Source: Lachnospiraceae bacterium UBA3732 (GTDB taxonomy: Bacteria; Bacillota; Clostridia; Lachnospirales; Lachnospiraceae). Taken from it: a DNA stretch of 14,276 bases. A program made the translations under genes and the position numbers. Position 1 is the stretch's first letter. The number at the start of each line of letters is the position of its first letter. The stretch lies in the NCBI GenBank assembly GCA_002372545.1, contig DFHD01000034.1:1-14276 (forward strand), read 5' to 3'. Shown here in pieces: positions 1-6,884 of this stretch. The notes beneath the pieces were generated by a model, which saw nothing but the letters and a program-made list of their open reading frames with translations, ran no database searches and was not told the origin of the DNA.

Positions 1-2501
1 TCTCTCTGGGCAAGACGGAAGGCGGTTACCCACTTCTTTGTCTCTTCCAGATCGCCGGTGCCCACCTGATTCAGGTTTGCATTATTGGCCAGCTGTACCT
101 CTTCCGGACGGAGTTTGTGGTTCAGGATCACCTCTTTGATCACCGTTGAACGCTTGATGACCTCATCATCATTCTGGAACTGATCCATCAGGTCATTCCG
201 CATCTTTGCATGGTCGATCTGCTGAGGCGGATTCTGCTGCTCATTCTGATTCTCGTTCTGCATTTCCTGATGGATGTCATCCTGCATAAGCTGCTGAAGG
301 ACAACATCCTGTACATTGGCATTCCCCATCTCATTCTGGATCTGACCGAAAATGCCCTTCCAGTATGGCTCATCCCCATTCACGGCGTTCGCACGGTCCT
401 GCTGTTCCTCCGTCAGGCGGCCGCCATTCATGATCGTACGAACAAGAGCCAGATCGGCGTTCCGCTGGTTTTCGTCTGCGTGTTCATTCAGAACCTGATT
501 GATATTCAGGTTTCCGATCTCCTCTTCCTCCCGGACCGGATCATTGTTATTTTGAATACTGTTGTTCCGGGGAGCATCTCCCTGCTCACGCAGAATTTCA
601 TCATTCGGATTATTCCGTTCCAGAACCTGAACACCGTTCTGCTGAAGGGTATTCAGGAGTATCTGTGTATAGGCACTCTGCTGATCAGCTAATATCTCAT
701 CAAAACGCTGAAGCTCTTCTTTCGTGATATCTTCATTCTGTGCAAACTTTCGCACGATCTCATAATCCTTCAGGAACTCGGGGCTGTTCACATCCACCGC
801 ATTCTGCGCAGTCTGTACATTCTCTTCTGCAATGAATCTCCGGATCCTTTCCTGTCCAACCTCCTGATCATTATGCAGATCTATCATAATAGAATCAAAA
901 TACTGTCCGCCTCTTTCTCCCTGCAGAGAAGAAACCGTTTTGAGCCGCTGGGTTTCCTCAGGAGAAAGCGCATTTTCACCCTGAAGAATAGCCTTTTTAA
1001 AGATGGCACGGTCATTCTCAACCGTTTCCGGTCCAAAAAACTCATCTTCTCTCAATGCGGCAAGATTCTTCTGGACCTCCTCCGCTCCAATCTCATCCAT
1101 CATCTTTTGATAGATCCGATTGGTGTAATTATTCATCTCAACATCTTCATCCGGAGCGTCGAAAACACGATCATATCTGGCTTTTTCTTCCGGCGTAAGA
1201 GAACGTGTACCGTTCCTGAGCGCTTTAACGCCAAGCTCATAATCCCGATTAAACTGTTCCTGATCGTTCTGCGCAATCTGATCGGTGTTCTCACCTGCAT
1301 TCGGCTGCCCATCAGCACCGGGGGCCATCGCATCTGCATTTACTGTACCGGTATTAGCCGTATTGGTGTTTGTATTGGTATTTGAATTGGTATTGGCATT
1401 GGTATGCGCGTTGCTGTTTAATGTATTCTGCGCAAACGGACCGTTCTGATGCTTACGCCTGATCTCCTCATTCTTTCTCGTGACCAGCTTTTGTTTTGCT
1501 TCCTCTCTAAGGCCTGTCCAGTACTCTCCCTGATCCTCACCGTACCAATATGCCGTATTGTTCCGGTACTGCTCATCTACCGTAAGCCTCTGGCCTTTCG
1601 TATCGTGCATGACTACAACATACTGCCTTTTTTCAGCGATCTGATAATCATACTTCCTCTGCTCCTCGGGATCGAGTGTACCGAATTTACCATCCTTCGG
1701 ACGCTGTATATTCTGCTGCTGTGCTTCCTGCTTAGCCTGATCTTTCAGTTCCGTCCAGTAAGCATCACTCGGATCGCCATCATCAATAACAGACTCAAAA
1801 CGAAAAGCCTGCTCATCATTCATCGGCTTGCCGAACTCAACACAGCGGGCTACGGTAAGGTCAAAGGCCTTCTGATCCTTCGGATCAAGGGTTCCGTCTC
1901 CGCCCTCAAAAAGAGCCGGATCCGGAGCCTCCTCATCCTGGATCTCTTCCTGATCGACATCATCGTTCTGGTCGTTTTGACCATCCTGTTCATCCTGGCC
2001 GTTCTGCGTGTTATTTTCATCCTCCCGGTCGATCTCTTCCTGAAGCCGGTTCAGTTCATCATCCTCATTCGTATTCCGGCCTTCCTCCAGCTCATTCGGA
2101 TCGATATCCCCGTAGACATCACGATCATTCACATTGACATCAAAAAAGTGGTTCAGATCGTTATGCTGTGCTTCCGCCTCATTCTGAACATTCAAATGAC
2201 CGGGATCGCCGTCGTTCGTCCCGTTTTGTCCTCCGTTCTGCTCCCCATTATCCTCCTGACCCGGTATATCAAATTTCTTTTTCTCTGATAAATGACTCTG
2301 CAGACGTTTATCCTTGAAAGCCTCATTTTCAACCTCAGCCCAGAATGCGTCGTCACCTTCAAGGCGTTCATCAAACAGGATAGCTTTTTGTCCCCTGCTC
2401 AGATTGACACCCAATACCTGATTTATTCTCGCATATACAGCAAGCTGCTTGTTTTTCTTTTTAAACTGCTCTAAACTCTGCTGATTATTCTTTTTAGGCA
2501 T
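1..2501 (-). CDS. N/Q/D/E-rich repeat protein, unknown function (3' end beyond window)
   Basis: Not a family I recognise. About 833 codons are open from the ATG at 2501 to the window edge with no stop, so the C-terminus is missing. The start is fixed by a strong GGAGGA ribosome binding site 8-10 bases upstream (MPKKNNQQSL...). There is no signal peptide or membrane segment. Composition is extreme in Asn, Gln, Asp and Glu, with low-complexity linkers (residues ~80-195, a Thr-Asn dipeptide run at ~366-384, ~740-762). Between the linkers a unit of 40-45 residues recurs about eight times. It has the pattern D-x(3)-V-[RK]...G-x(2)-L-T-[PE]-E-E-x(2)-R-[YF]-D..., ending in an aromatic pair such as YW or FW. 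Cores lie near residues 33, 227, 305, 434, 511, 591, 695 and 796. It has its own promoter, resembling that of the giant secreted protein. Possibly a helical scaffold or a secreted substrate; that is a guess. Confidence 0.85.
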   Translation of the reverse strand, partial: MPKKNNQQSLEQFKKKNKQLAVYARINQVLGVNLSRGQKAILFDERLEGDDAFWAEVENEAFKDKRLQSHLSEKKKFDIPGQEDNGEQNGGQNGTNDGDPGHLNVQNEAEAQHNDLNHFFDVNVNDRDVYGDIDPNELEEGRNTNEDDELNRLQEEIDREDENNTQNGQDEQDGQNDQNDDVDQEEIQDEEAPDPALFEGGDGTLDPKDQKAFDLTVARCVEFGKPMNDEQAFRFESVIDDGDPSDAYWTELKDQAKQEAQQQNIQRPKDGKFGTLDPEEQRKYDYQIAEKRQYVVVMHDTKGQRLTVDEQYRNNTAYWYGEDQGEYWTGLREEAKQKLVTRKNEEIRRKHQNGPFAQNTLNSNAHTNANTNSNTNTNTNTANTGTVNADAMAPGADGQPNAGENTDQIAQNDQEQFNRDYELGVKALRNGTRSLTPEEKARYDRVFDAPDEDVEMNNYTNRIYQKMMDEIGAEEVQKNLAALREDEFFGPETVENDRAIFKKAILQGENALSPEETQRLKTVSSLQGERGGQYFDSIMIDLHNDQEVGQERIRRFIAEENVQTAQNAVDVNSPEFLKDYEIVRKFAQNEDITKEELQRFDEILADQQSAYTQILLNTLQQNGVQVLERNNPNDEILREQGDAPRNNSIQNNNDPVREEEEIGNLNINQVLNEHADENQRNADLALVRTIMNGGRLTEEQQDRANAVNGDEPYWKGIFGQIQNEMGNANVQDVVLQQLMQDDIHQEMQNENQNEQQNPPQQIDHAKMRNDLMDQFQNDDEVIKRSTVIKEVILNHKLRPEEVQLANNANLNQVGTGDLEETKKWVTAFRLAQR
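1350..1406 (-). repeat. Thr-Asn dipeptide microsatellite inside the N/Q-rich gene
   Basis: Residues ~366-384 of the N/Q-rich protein alternate Asn with Thr, Ala or Ser, mostly as Asn-Thr. At the DNA level this is a 6-bp near-repeat (ATTGGT on the plus strand). It separates the third and fourth copies of the helical unit, so it is probably a flexible linker. Six-base units expand or contract without shifting the frame. Confidence 0.7.
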
Positions 2502-2526
2502 GTATCTTTCCTCCTGTTTCGAGAAA

Positions 2527-2580
2527 TCGAATTCTACTGTCTAATCCTAACACAAAAATGGCAACGAAAGCGCAACAGAA
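2527..2580 (-). promoter_or_regulatory. Putative activator-dependent promoter of the N/Q-rich repeat gene
   Basis: Reading the minus strand, a TAGAAT -10 hexamer (plus positions 2531-2536) sits 29 bases upstream of the ATG at 2501. No TTGACA-like -35 lies 16-18 bases further up. Instead two direct repeats, TTCTGTTGCGC (2570-2580) and TTTCGTTGCCA (2559-2569), abut with an 11-bp period and end 22 bases upstream of the -10. The whole block resembles the one upstream of the giant secreted-protein gene (12392-12448): the TAGAATTCGA segment is identical and 22 of 30 bases match in the distal part. Tandem half-sites one helical turn apart that overlap a missing -35 are typical of class II activation, for example by OmpR/PhoB-type regulators. 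The activator is not in the window. Confidence 0.55.
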
Positions 2581-2603
2581 TAGTTGTAAAACACTTATTC
2601 TGT
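2575..2603 (-). repeat. 8-bp perfect inverted repeat at the phosphatase stop codon
   Basis: ACAGAATA (2575-2582) and TATTCTGT (2596-2603) form a perfect inverted repeat with a 13-base spacer, spanning the stop codon of the phosphatase gene and touching the upstream repeat of the next promoter. The stem is AT-rich and no U-tract directly follows it on the minus strand, so a simple intrinsic terminator is not supported. It could be a weak mRNA hairpin or an operator. Confidence 0.35.
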
Positions 2604-4262
2604 CCTGCCTTTATAGGTAAGGCCGAGCATTGTCATATCGTCAAACTGAGGCTCTTCTCCGGAAAAGGTCCGCACAGCCTTTTCCATGGCTTTCAGCGTA
2701 TTCTCTTCGTTATCTTCCGTATGCTCGTTCAGAACATCCAGAATACGCTGCACGCCGAAACGCTCACCTGATACGCTCTTCGCTTCGTTCAGGCCATCTG
2801 TATAAAGGAACAGGCGGTCTCCCGGCCTGAGATCAAACTCCAGATTGGGGAAAGTCATATCCGGAAGGAACGCTACCGGAGGACCATGGTCAGTCTTTTC
2901 GATCACAAAGCCTTCCTGCCCCTTTCTCTGCAGAATAGCCGGATAATCATGTCCCGCATTGCAGGCGACAACATGACCGGTCTTCAGATTGAGAACGGCC
3001 AGCCAGACAGTTACAAACATGCCGGCAGGATTCTTTTTGGAAATAATGCTATCAGCCGCAGCAAGGATCTCTGCGGGAGACGCGCCGGTAAGCGCCCTGG
3101 TCTTGATGATCGTCTTGGCGATGGCCATAAAGAAGGCCGCACCGATCCCCTTATCGGATACATCTGCGATCAAAAACGCAAGATGATCATCATCGATCAG
3201 GAAGAAATCATAGAAATCTCCGCCAACCTCCTTGGCCGGTGTCATGGAGGCATAGATTTCAAACTCCGGCTTATCCGGAAAGGCAGGGAAATCCGAGGGC
3301 AAAAGCCCCAGCTGAATGTTGGAAGCCACATTGAGCTCCGTGCCGATCCGTTCGGACTCCTTCGTCATATTGGTGATATCCTCAACATATTTCAGGGTAT
3401 CATATTCCATCTTGTCTATGGAACAGGCCAGACTGCTGATCTCACGGACATGAGAGATCTCCGCCCCCACTCCCTTCGGATTCCGGGAATTATCCTTGGC
3501 AAAACGTTCCGCCTCCTGAGAGATCTTCTTTATGGGATCCACAACCTCCTTGCGGAGGAAAATGGCAGCTACAAGCGCAGAGAAAAGCATAAGGATCACC
3601 GCCGTAACTCCCAGCTGATTCAAATACTTTCTGCGGATGCTGTTCAGCTCCGTTACATATCTCTGCACATGCAGGATACCCGTCACCTTTCCGTTTTCGT
3701 CTTTCAACGGAACAAGCGCCGTAACATGCGGCTTACCGCTGTTCAGGTTCTCGATCCGGACGACAGTCGCGCTTTCCAGCCCTTCCTCGTACATCTTCCG
3801 GTATGCTTTTTCATATTCCACATCCGAGGTTTTTACCTGATACCCCAGCTCCCACTTGGTATAGGTACTCTCATCATTCAGACAGTTGAAGACAGAGGTC
3901 GTCATCTTATAATCATCGCTGATGGTCATGACGTAAATGACAGACATCCCCTCGGAATTGCACAGCCTCGTGAGAAGATATTCGGTCTCCTGATAATCCT
4001 CAGAATCCTTTCCATGCTCCATGTAATAGGGAATACGACTGCCGTCTACCAGATAGCTGGCCGTTACCGCAGTCTTCAACACCGAATCATTATATTCATT
4101 TGTGAAGTATTTGGTAAAATTATGATACCCGATCAGGGCAATACAAAAAGAAAGAAGCGCCAAAAGAACGAGCATAAAGATCACGATCAGTGTATACAGA
4201 TTGGACCTGAACCACTTTTTTTTCAATTTCTTTTTTTTCTGACTGTTTTTTTTCAAGAACAT
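2595..4262 (-). CDS. Membrane Cache-HAMP-PP2C serine phosphatase (RsbU/SpoIIE type)
   Basis: A 555-residue sensor phosphatase expected to dephosphorylate a phospho-STAS protein, probably the one at 12466-12765. Domains in order: a very Lys-rich cytoplasmic N-terminus; membrane helix ~22-45; an extracytoplasmic Cache-like sensor ~46-217; membrane helix ~218-235; HAMP linker and coiled coil ~236-320; PPM/SpoIIE catalytic domain ~334-550. Metal-binding motifs are intact: EVGGDFYD (Asp349), IADVSDKG (Asp367), LYTDG (Asp489) and FDDMT (Asp541/542); AGHDYPAI is also present. The start is uncertain. The frame is open up to a GTG at 4325 that directly follows the kinase gene's TAG, adding 21 residues. 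I prefer the ATG at 4262 because it has a GGAG just upstream, although its spacing is short. It follows the kinase gene, and the pairing supports partner switching. Confidence 0.93.
   Translation of the reverse strand: MFLKKNSQKKKKLKKKWFRSNLYTLIVIFMLVLLALLSFCIALIGYHNFTKYFTNEYNDSVLKTAVTASYLVDGSRIPYYMEHGKDSEDYQETEYLLTRLCNSEGMSVIYVMTISDDYKMTTSVFNCLNDESTYTKWELGYQVKTSDVEYEKAYRKMYEEGLESATVVRIENLNSGKPHVTALVPLKDENGKVTGILHVQRYVTELNSIRRKYLNQLGVTAVILMLFSALVAAIFLRKEVVDPIKKISQEAERFAKDNSRNPKGVGAEISHVREISSLACSIDKMEYDTLKYVEDITNMTKESERIGTELNVASNIQLGLLPSDFPAFPDKPEFEIYASMTPAKEVGGDFYDFFLIDDDHLAFLIADVSDKGIGAAFFMAIAKTIIKTRALTGASPAEILAAADSIISKKNPAGMFVTVWLAVLNLKTGHVVACNAGHDYPAILQRKGQEGFVIEKTDHGPPVAFLPDMTFPNLEFDLRPGDRLFLYTDGLNEAKSVSGERFGVQRILDVLNEHTEDNEENTLKAMEKAVRTFSGEEPQFDDMTMLGLTYKGRTE
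4216..4253 (-). repeat. Three A8 tracts at 15-base period near the phosphatase start
   Basis: The coding strand holds three runs of exactly eight A (plus-strand T8 at 4216-4223, 4231-4238 and 4246-4253), each starting 15 bases from the last. They encode the lysine-rich N-terminus (residues ~4-16). Homopolymers of this length can slip in replication or transcription, and a shift here would abolish almost all of the protein. Confidence 0.75.
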
Positions 4263-4325
4263 ATACTCCGGTTTGTTGATCTGAACTGCCGACTTCAAAA
4301 CGGAAGCGCAGTTATTATTCTGCAC

Positions 4326-4814
4326 CTACAGGTTCTTTCGGATGGTCAGGATATTTTTTCCGTCTCTATACTCATAATCCACTGCATCCATGGTATTCTT
4401 CACAAGGTGGATCCCGAAGCCGCCCTCTCTTTCCATGAACATTTTTCCGGAAAGATCGGCATCCTCTTTGGCCAGCGGATCAAAGGGCTTTCCACTGTCC
4501 ATAAACTGGATGGTAACAGAAAGCGGGGCTTCATGCACCTCGCACCGGATCTCCGCCTTGCCGATATCCGGGCGATAAGCATAGGAAATGATATTGACGA
4601 AGATCTCTTCCACAGCCAGGCGGATCTGCATCATCGGTTTTTTTTCGCATCCGAAATGAGACAGTTTTTCCCGTATAAAATCCTGAACCGGATCGATTGC
4701 CGGATCGACTGCATTAACGATTATACCATTACCGTCCGGACTGACCTTCAGATCAATCTCGTCGCGGTCATTCACATCTCCTTCCAGGTGGATGAATTCC
4801 TCGATTTCTGCCAT
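4326..4814 (-). CDS. Anti-sigma factor / serine kinase, HATPase_c family (RsbW/SpoIIAB-like)
   Basis: A 162-residue GHKL ATPase-fold protein. Family members phosphorylate a serine on a partner STAS protein and sequester a sigma factor or other target. The N-box is at residues 66-80 (RLAVEEIFVNIISYAY, with Glu70 and Asn74), the G1 box is FMDSGKPFDP (Asp106), and the G2 box is GGFGIHLVKN (131-140), followed by a typical C-terminal strand, ILTIRKNL. The first ~28 residues are an acidic extension beyond the usual domain start. The ATG at 4814 has a GGGAGAGGG ribosome binding site and lies 20 bases after the previous gene's stop. Its stop (TAG) is in the same frame as the downstream phosphatase frame. 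Its likely partners are the STAS protein at 12466-12765 and the phosphatase that follows. The sequestered target is not visible in the window. Confidence 0.93.
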   Translation of the reverse strand: MAEIEEFIHLEGDVNDRDEIDLKVSPDGNGIIVNAVDPAIDPVQDFIREKLSHFGCEKKPMMQIRLAVEEIFVNIISYAYRPDIGKAEIRCEVHEAPLSVTIQFMDSGKPFDPLAKEDADLSGKMFMEREGGFGIHLVKNTMDAVDYEYRDGKNILTIRKNL

Positions 4815-4834
4815 AAACCCTCTCCCTTTTCTGA

Positions 4835-5881
4835 TCAGTCATCTTCCTTCTTCTTTCGAGCCGGCGGTGCTTTCTTCAGCTCAGCCGGAGCCTTTGCATG
4901 CTCCCTTTCCGGAAGTGAAAACTCGGTATCCTCTTCCTCGGCATCATCATTCGCACTGTAAGCAACCTTCCTTTTGCCGTTCTGATGCACATTCTTTCCG
5001 CTTTTTTTCTTACTGTCCTTCTTTTTCTTTCTGCCGGAATTATCCTCTCCGGCAGAAGCCTCATTTTCAGACAAAGCCTCATCCTCTGCCAAGGTCTCAT
5101 CCTCTGCCAAGGTCTCATCCGAAATATCAAGGTCTTCATCGTACTCCAGAGCATCTTCCGCATCATCGCCGTACTGGATATCAACGGCCTCCTCACCGGG
5201 TTCCAGTTTATCCCAGACACTGCCGCTTTCTTCCTCTTCCTCCCCGTAGCGCCACTTTCTGTACAGCTTTCCGGGAGAAACGATCTTGGGCAGGGCTGCC
5301 CTTTTCTTCTTCAGTCCAAATCCTTTTTTCTCTTTCTCCTCACCGTTTTCCTGGGTAGGATCGGCATCCTGTTTCTTCTTTTTCTTTTTCTTCTCAACCT
5401 TGATCTTTTCTTCTTTTTTGTTGGTTCCCTCGGAAATATATTCCTCCATCAGCTTCTCAAAACGCTTTCTTGTCGCCCGATGCGCAAGAGGCGCGGTAAA
5501 GGTTCTTGCTGTAAAGGTGGAAAGCTGGAGGTTTCCCTCTTCATTTTCAAAAAAATTTGCCACAACAGGGTAGAAAATATACATTTTGATATGCGCCGAT
5601 GCTACACCCTGCATGCACTGAAACTCGATCGTCCTGCCCAGATTCTGGAGAGCCTTCTCGGCTGTAAAGACAGCTTTTTTATTATTTCCGGTACTCTCAT
5701 AAACCCGATGTCTCCGGGATGTACCAAAAAAGCGGATCTTATGCGCGCCGTCAGCCGAACCAAAGGGAGAGAGCTTCATATCATTATCCACGATAATATG
5801 CCGATCATCTGTCAGATGATAGTGGTTCAGGAGAATATTCTTAGACTCCTGCAGCATTGGATATGATCTAGTCTTACTCAT
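4835..5881 (-). CDS. Protein with globular N-terminus and long Lys/Glu/Asp-rich tail, unknown function
   Basis: Not recognised. The 348 residues have no signal peptide or membrane segment. Residues ~1-150 look folded, with mixed hydrophobic strands (for example HKIRFFGTS, IEFQCMQGV, IKMYIFYPVVANFF). From ~150 the protein is a polyampholyte: a lysine block (KVEKKKKKKKQ), an acidic block (~215-290) with tandem ETLAED units, another lysine block, and a Pro/Ala/Lys end. I place the start at the ATG at 5881: it lies one base after the upstream gene's stop and has an AGGGGGAA ribosome binding site within that gene's end. A longer in-frame ATG at 5941 would overlap the upstream gene by 59 bases and adds non-conserved-looking residues. 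The tight junction implies co-translation with the membrane-anchored protein. Confidence 0.85.
   Translation of the reverse strand: MSKTRSYPMLQESKNILLNHYHLTDDRHIIVDNDMKLSPFGSADGAHKIRFFGTSRRHRVYESTGNNKKAVFTAEKALQNLGRTIEFQCMQGVASAHIKMYIFYPVVANFFENEEGNLQLSTFTARTFTAPLAHRATRKRFEKLMEEYISEGTNKKEEKIKVEKKKKKKKQDADPTQENGEEKEKKGFGLKKKRAALPKIVSPGKLYRKWRYGEEEEESGSVWDKLEPGEEAVDIQYGDDAEDALEYDEDLDISDETLAEDETLAEDEALSENEASAGEDNSGRKKKKDSKKKSGKNVHQNGKRKVAYSANDDAEEEDTEFSLPEREHAKAPAELKKAPPARKKKEDD
5079..5120. repeat. 18-bp tandem repeat in the charged-tail gene
   Basis: TCATCCTCTGCCAAGGTC occurs twice back to back (5079-5096 and 5097-5114), with the first six bases of a third copy following. It encodes the repeated acidic unit ETLAED on the minus strand. 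Being a multiple of three, changes in copy number would keep the frame. A diverged unit (EALSEN) sits beside it, on the low-coordinate side of the plus strand. Confidence 0.85.
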
Positions 5882-5882
5882 T

Positions 5883-6737
5883 CTACTTTTCCCCCTTGGG
5901 CTTCTCGCCGCCTGAAAGGTAAAGATAACCGTTCTCAGCAAATCTTACGTTCACATACGCTTCGATCCCCTTTTCTTCGTTTATCATATGAAGCGTGGTC
6001 TCCGTAAGATCGGTATTTGCATCTGTTCCGGTTGCCTTATTCGTACGTTCCTCTTTACTCTGGCCTTCCTCAGTTGTATAAAACTCGTAGATCGTACCAC
6101 CCCGGCCATCATAGAGATAATCCGCATCCTTATCACTGTAGCTGATATTCGCTTCGGTAACAACTGAATTCCGTTCGATCTTCCAGTCTCCTCTTTCCTT
6201 CAGATAAACGATCATGGCTGTGGAGCCGTCATTCATCAGTACGAAGGGAAGCTCGGAATCGGAGGCCATAAGGATCCCGCCCATATCCTTCAGCGAAGCA
6301 TATTCCAGAACCTTAACCTCAAGATTCTCTCCGTTTCTCGCCACGATCACGGGAATCTTTATGGTCAGCGCGTCAAAGGTAAAATCCTCGTATGAAAAAA
6401 CTTTGTAGAAGCTGATTTCCGTCATTCCCTCAACCAGAGGCCTGAAGCTGACGGTGATCTTTCCGTTCTTTCCGTTTTGCGGTTCGCCGGCTTCCAGGAT
6501 CTCGGAATCCCGAACAGTAACCTCCCAGGGAAGAGTTTCCGTTTTACTGCCGTCAACGGAAAAGTATAAACTGTCTTTTTCCGTCCAATACTGGCAGGGG
6601 TAGTCGGAATCGGCAAAAAGATCGGTCTTACTTACCTTCTTCTTTCTTCCGCTGACCGCGATCAGGATCAGAACCGTCAAGAGAAGGACCGCAAGAATAA
6701 CGATCCCGATGATCAGTAGCTTCTTGTTCTTTTTCAT
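5883..6737 (-). CDS. Single-pass membrane-anchored extracytoplasmic protein, unknown function
   Basis: Not recognised. The 284 residues have a short Lys-rich cytoplasmic end, one hydrophobic helix at ~7-28 and a positively charged stop (GRKKK). An outside domain of ~250 residues follows. The topology follows from the basic residues before the helix and the lack of a cleavage motif; it is an N-terminal anchor rather than a cleaved signal. The outer part is beta-rich with two apparent sections: ~50-140 (an Ig-like look, for example ITVSFRPLVEGMTEISF) and ~145-275. The ATG at 6737 has a GGGAG ribosome binding site ~10 bases upstream. The stop is one base before the ATG of the charged-tail gene, so the two are likely translated together. 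It may link the giant secreted protein outside to the cytoplasmic partners, but that is inference. Confidence 0.88.
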   Translation of the reverse strand: MKKNKKLLIIGIVILAVLLLTVLILIAVSGRKKKVSKTDLFADSDYPCQYWTEKDSLYFSVDGSKTETLPWEVTVRDSEILEAGEPQNGKNGKITVSFRPLVEGMTEISFYKVFSYEDFTFDALTIKIPVIVARNGENLEVKVLEYASLKDMGGILMASDSELPFVLMNDGSTAMIVYLKERGDWKIERNSVVTEANISYSDKDADYLYDGRGGTIYEFYTTEEGQSKEERTNKATGTDANTDLTETTLHMINEEKGIEAYVNVRFAENGYLYLSGGEKPKGEK

Positions 6738-6884
6738 CTGCTAAATTCTCCCGGATTATTGTTTAACCTTTATACACCTCCGACAGGCAGGCCGGACTCC
6801 GGTCTTTTCGCACCCTGAAATGGTATTCGGATGCTGTAAAACCGGCTTCCAAAGGCCTGCCTGAAGGTCATGTTATTTCATTAC
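6738..6884 (-). other. Intergenic region with long-range stem-loop between giant-protein and membrane-protein genes
   Basis: This 147-base gap contains a perfect 10-bp GC-rich inverted repeat, CAGGCAGGCC (6784-6793) and GGCCTGCCTG (6854-6863), separated by 60 bases. Inside it a second stem is possible (CCGGT at 6799-6803 with ACCGG at 6841-6845, extended by T/A pairs). CCGGACTCCGG (6792-6802) is also palindromic around its centre and would compete. No U-tract follows on either strand, so it does not look like a standard intrinsic terminator. An mRNA processing or stabilising structure that sets relative expression of the two genes is one possibility. I see no good promoter for the downstream gene. 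Confidence 0.6.

Noticed and set aside
1449..2288. A 279-codon hydrophobic plus-strand frame
   Set aside because: It is the antisense of Asn/Asp/Glu-rich codons, which read as Ile, Val and Leu on the other strand. The minus-strand frame has a strong ribosome binding site and internal repeats.
2575..2603. Intrinsic terminator after the phosphatase
   Set aside because: The hairpin is short and AT-rich with a 13-base loop and no U-tract follows.
2886..4961. An uninterrupted 691-codon frame on the plus strand
   Set aside because: It lies antisense to the phosphatase and kinase genes, whose catalytic motifs are intact, has no ribosome binding site, and its product looks like no protein.
5079..5120. 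CRISPR-like direct repeats
   Set aside because: Units are contiguous 18-bp codon repeats without spacers, inside a coding frame.
5882..5941. Upstream ATG for the charged-tail protein
   Set aside because: It overlaps the membrane-protein gene and lacks a ribosome binding site, while the ATG at 5881 has AGGGGGA at good spacing.
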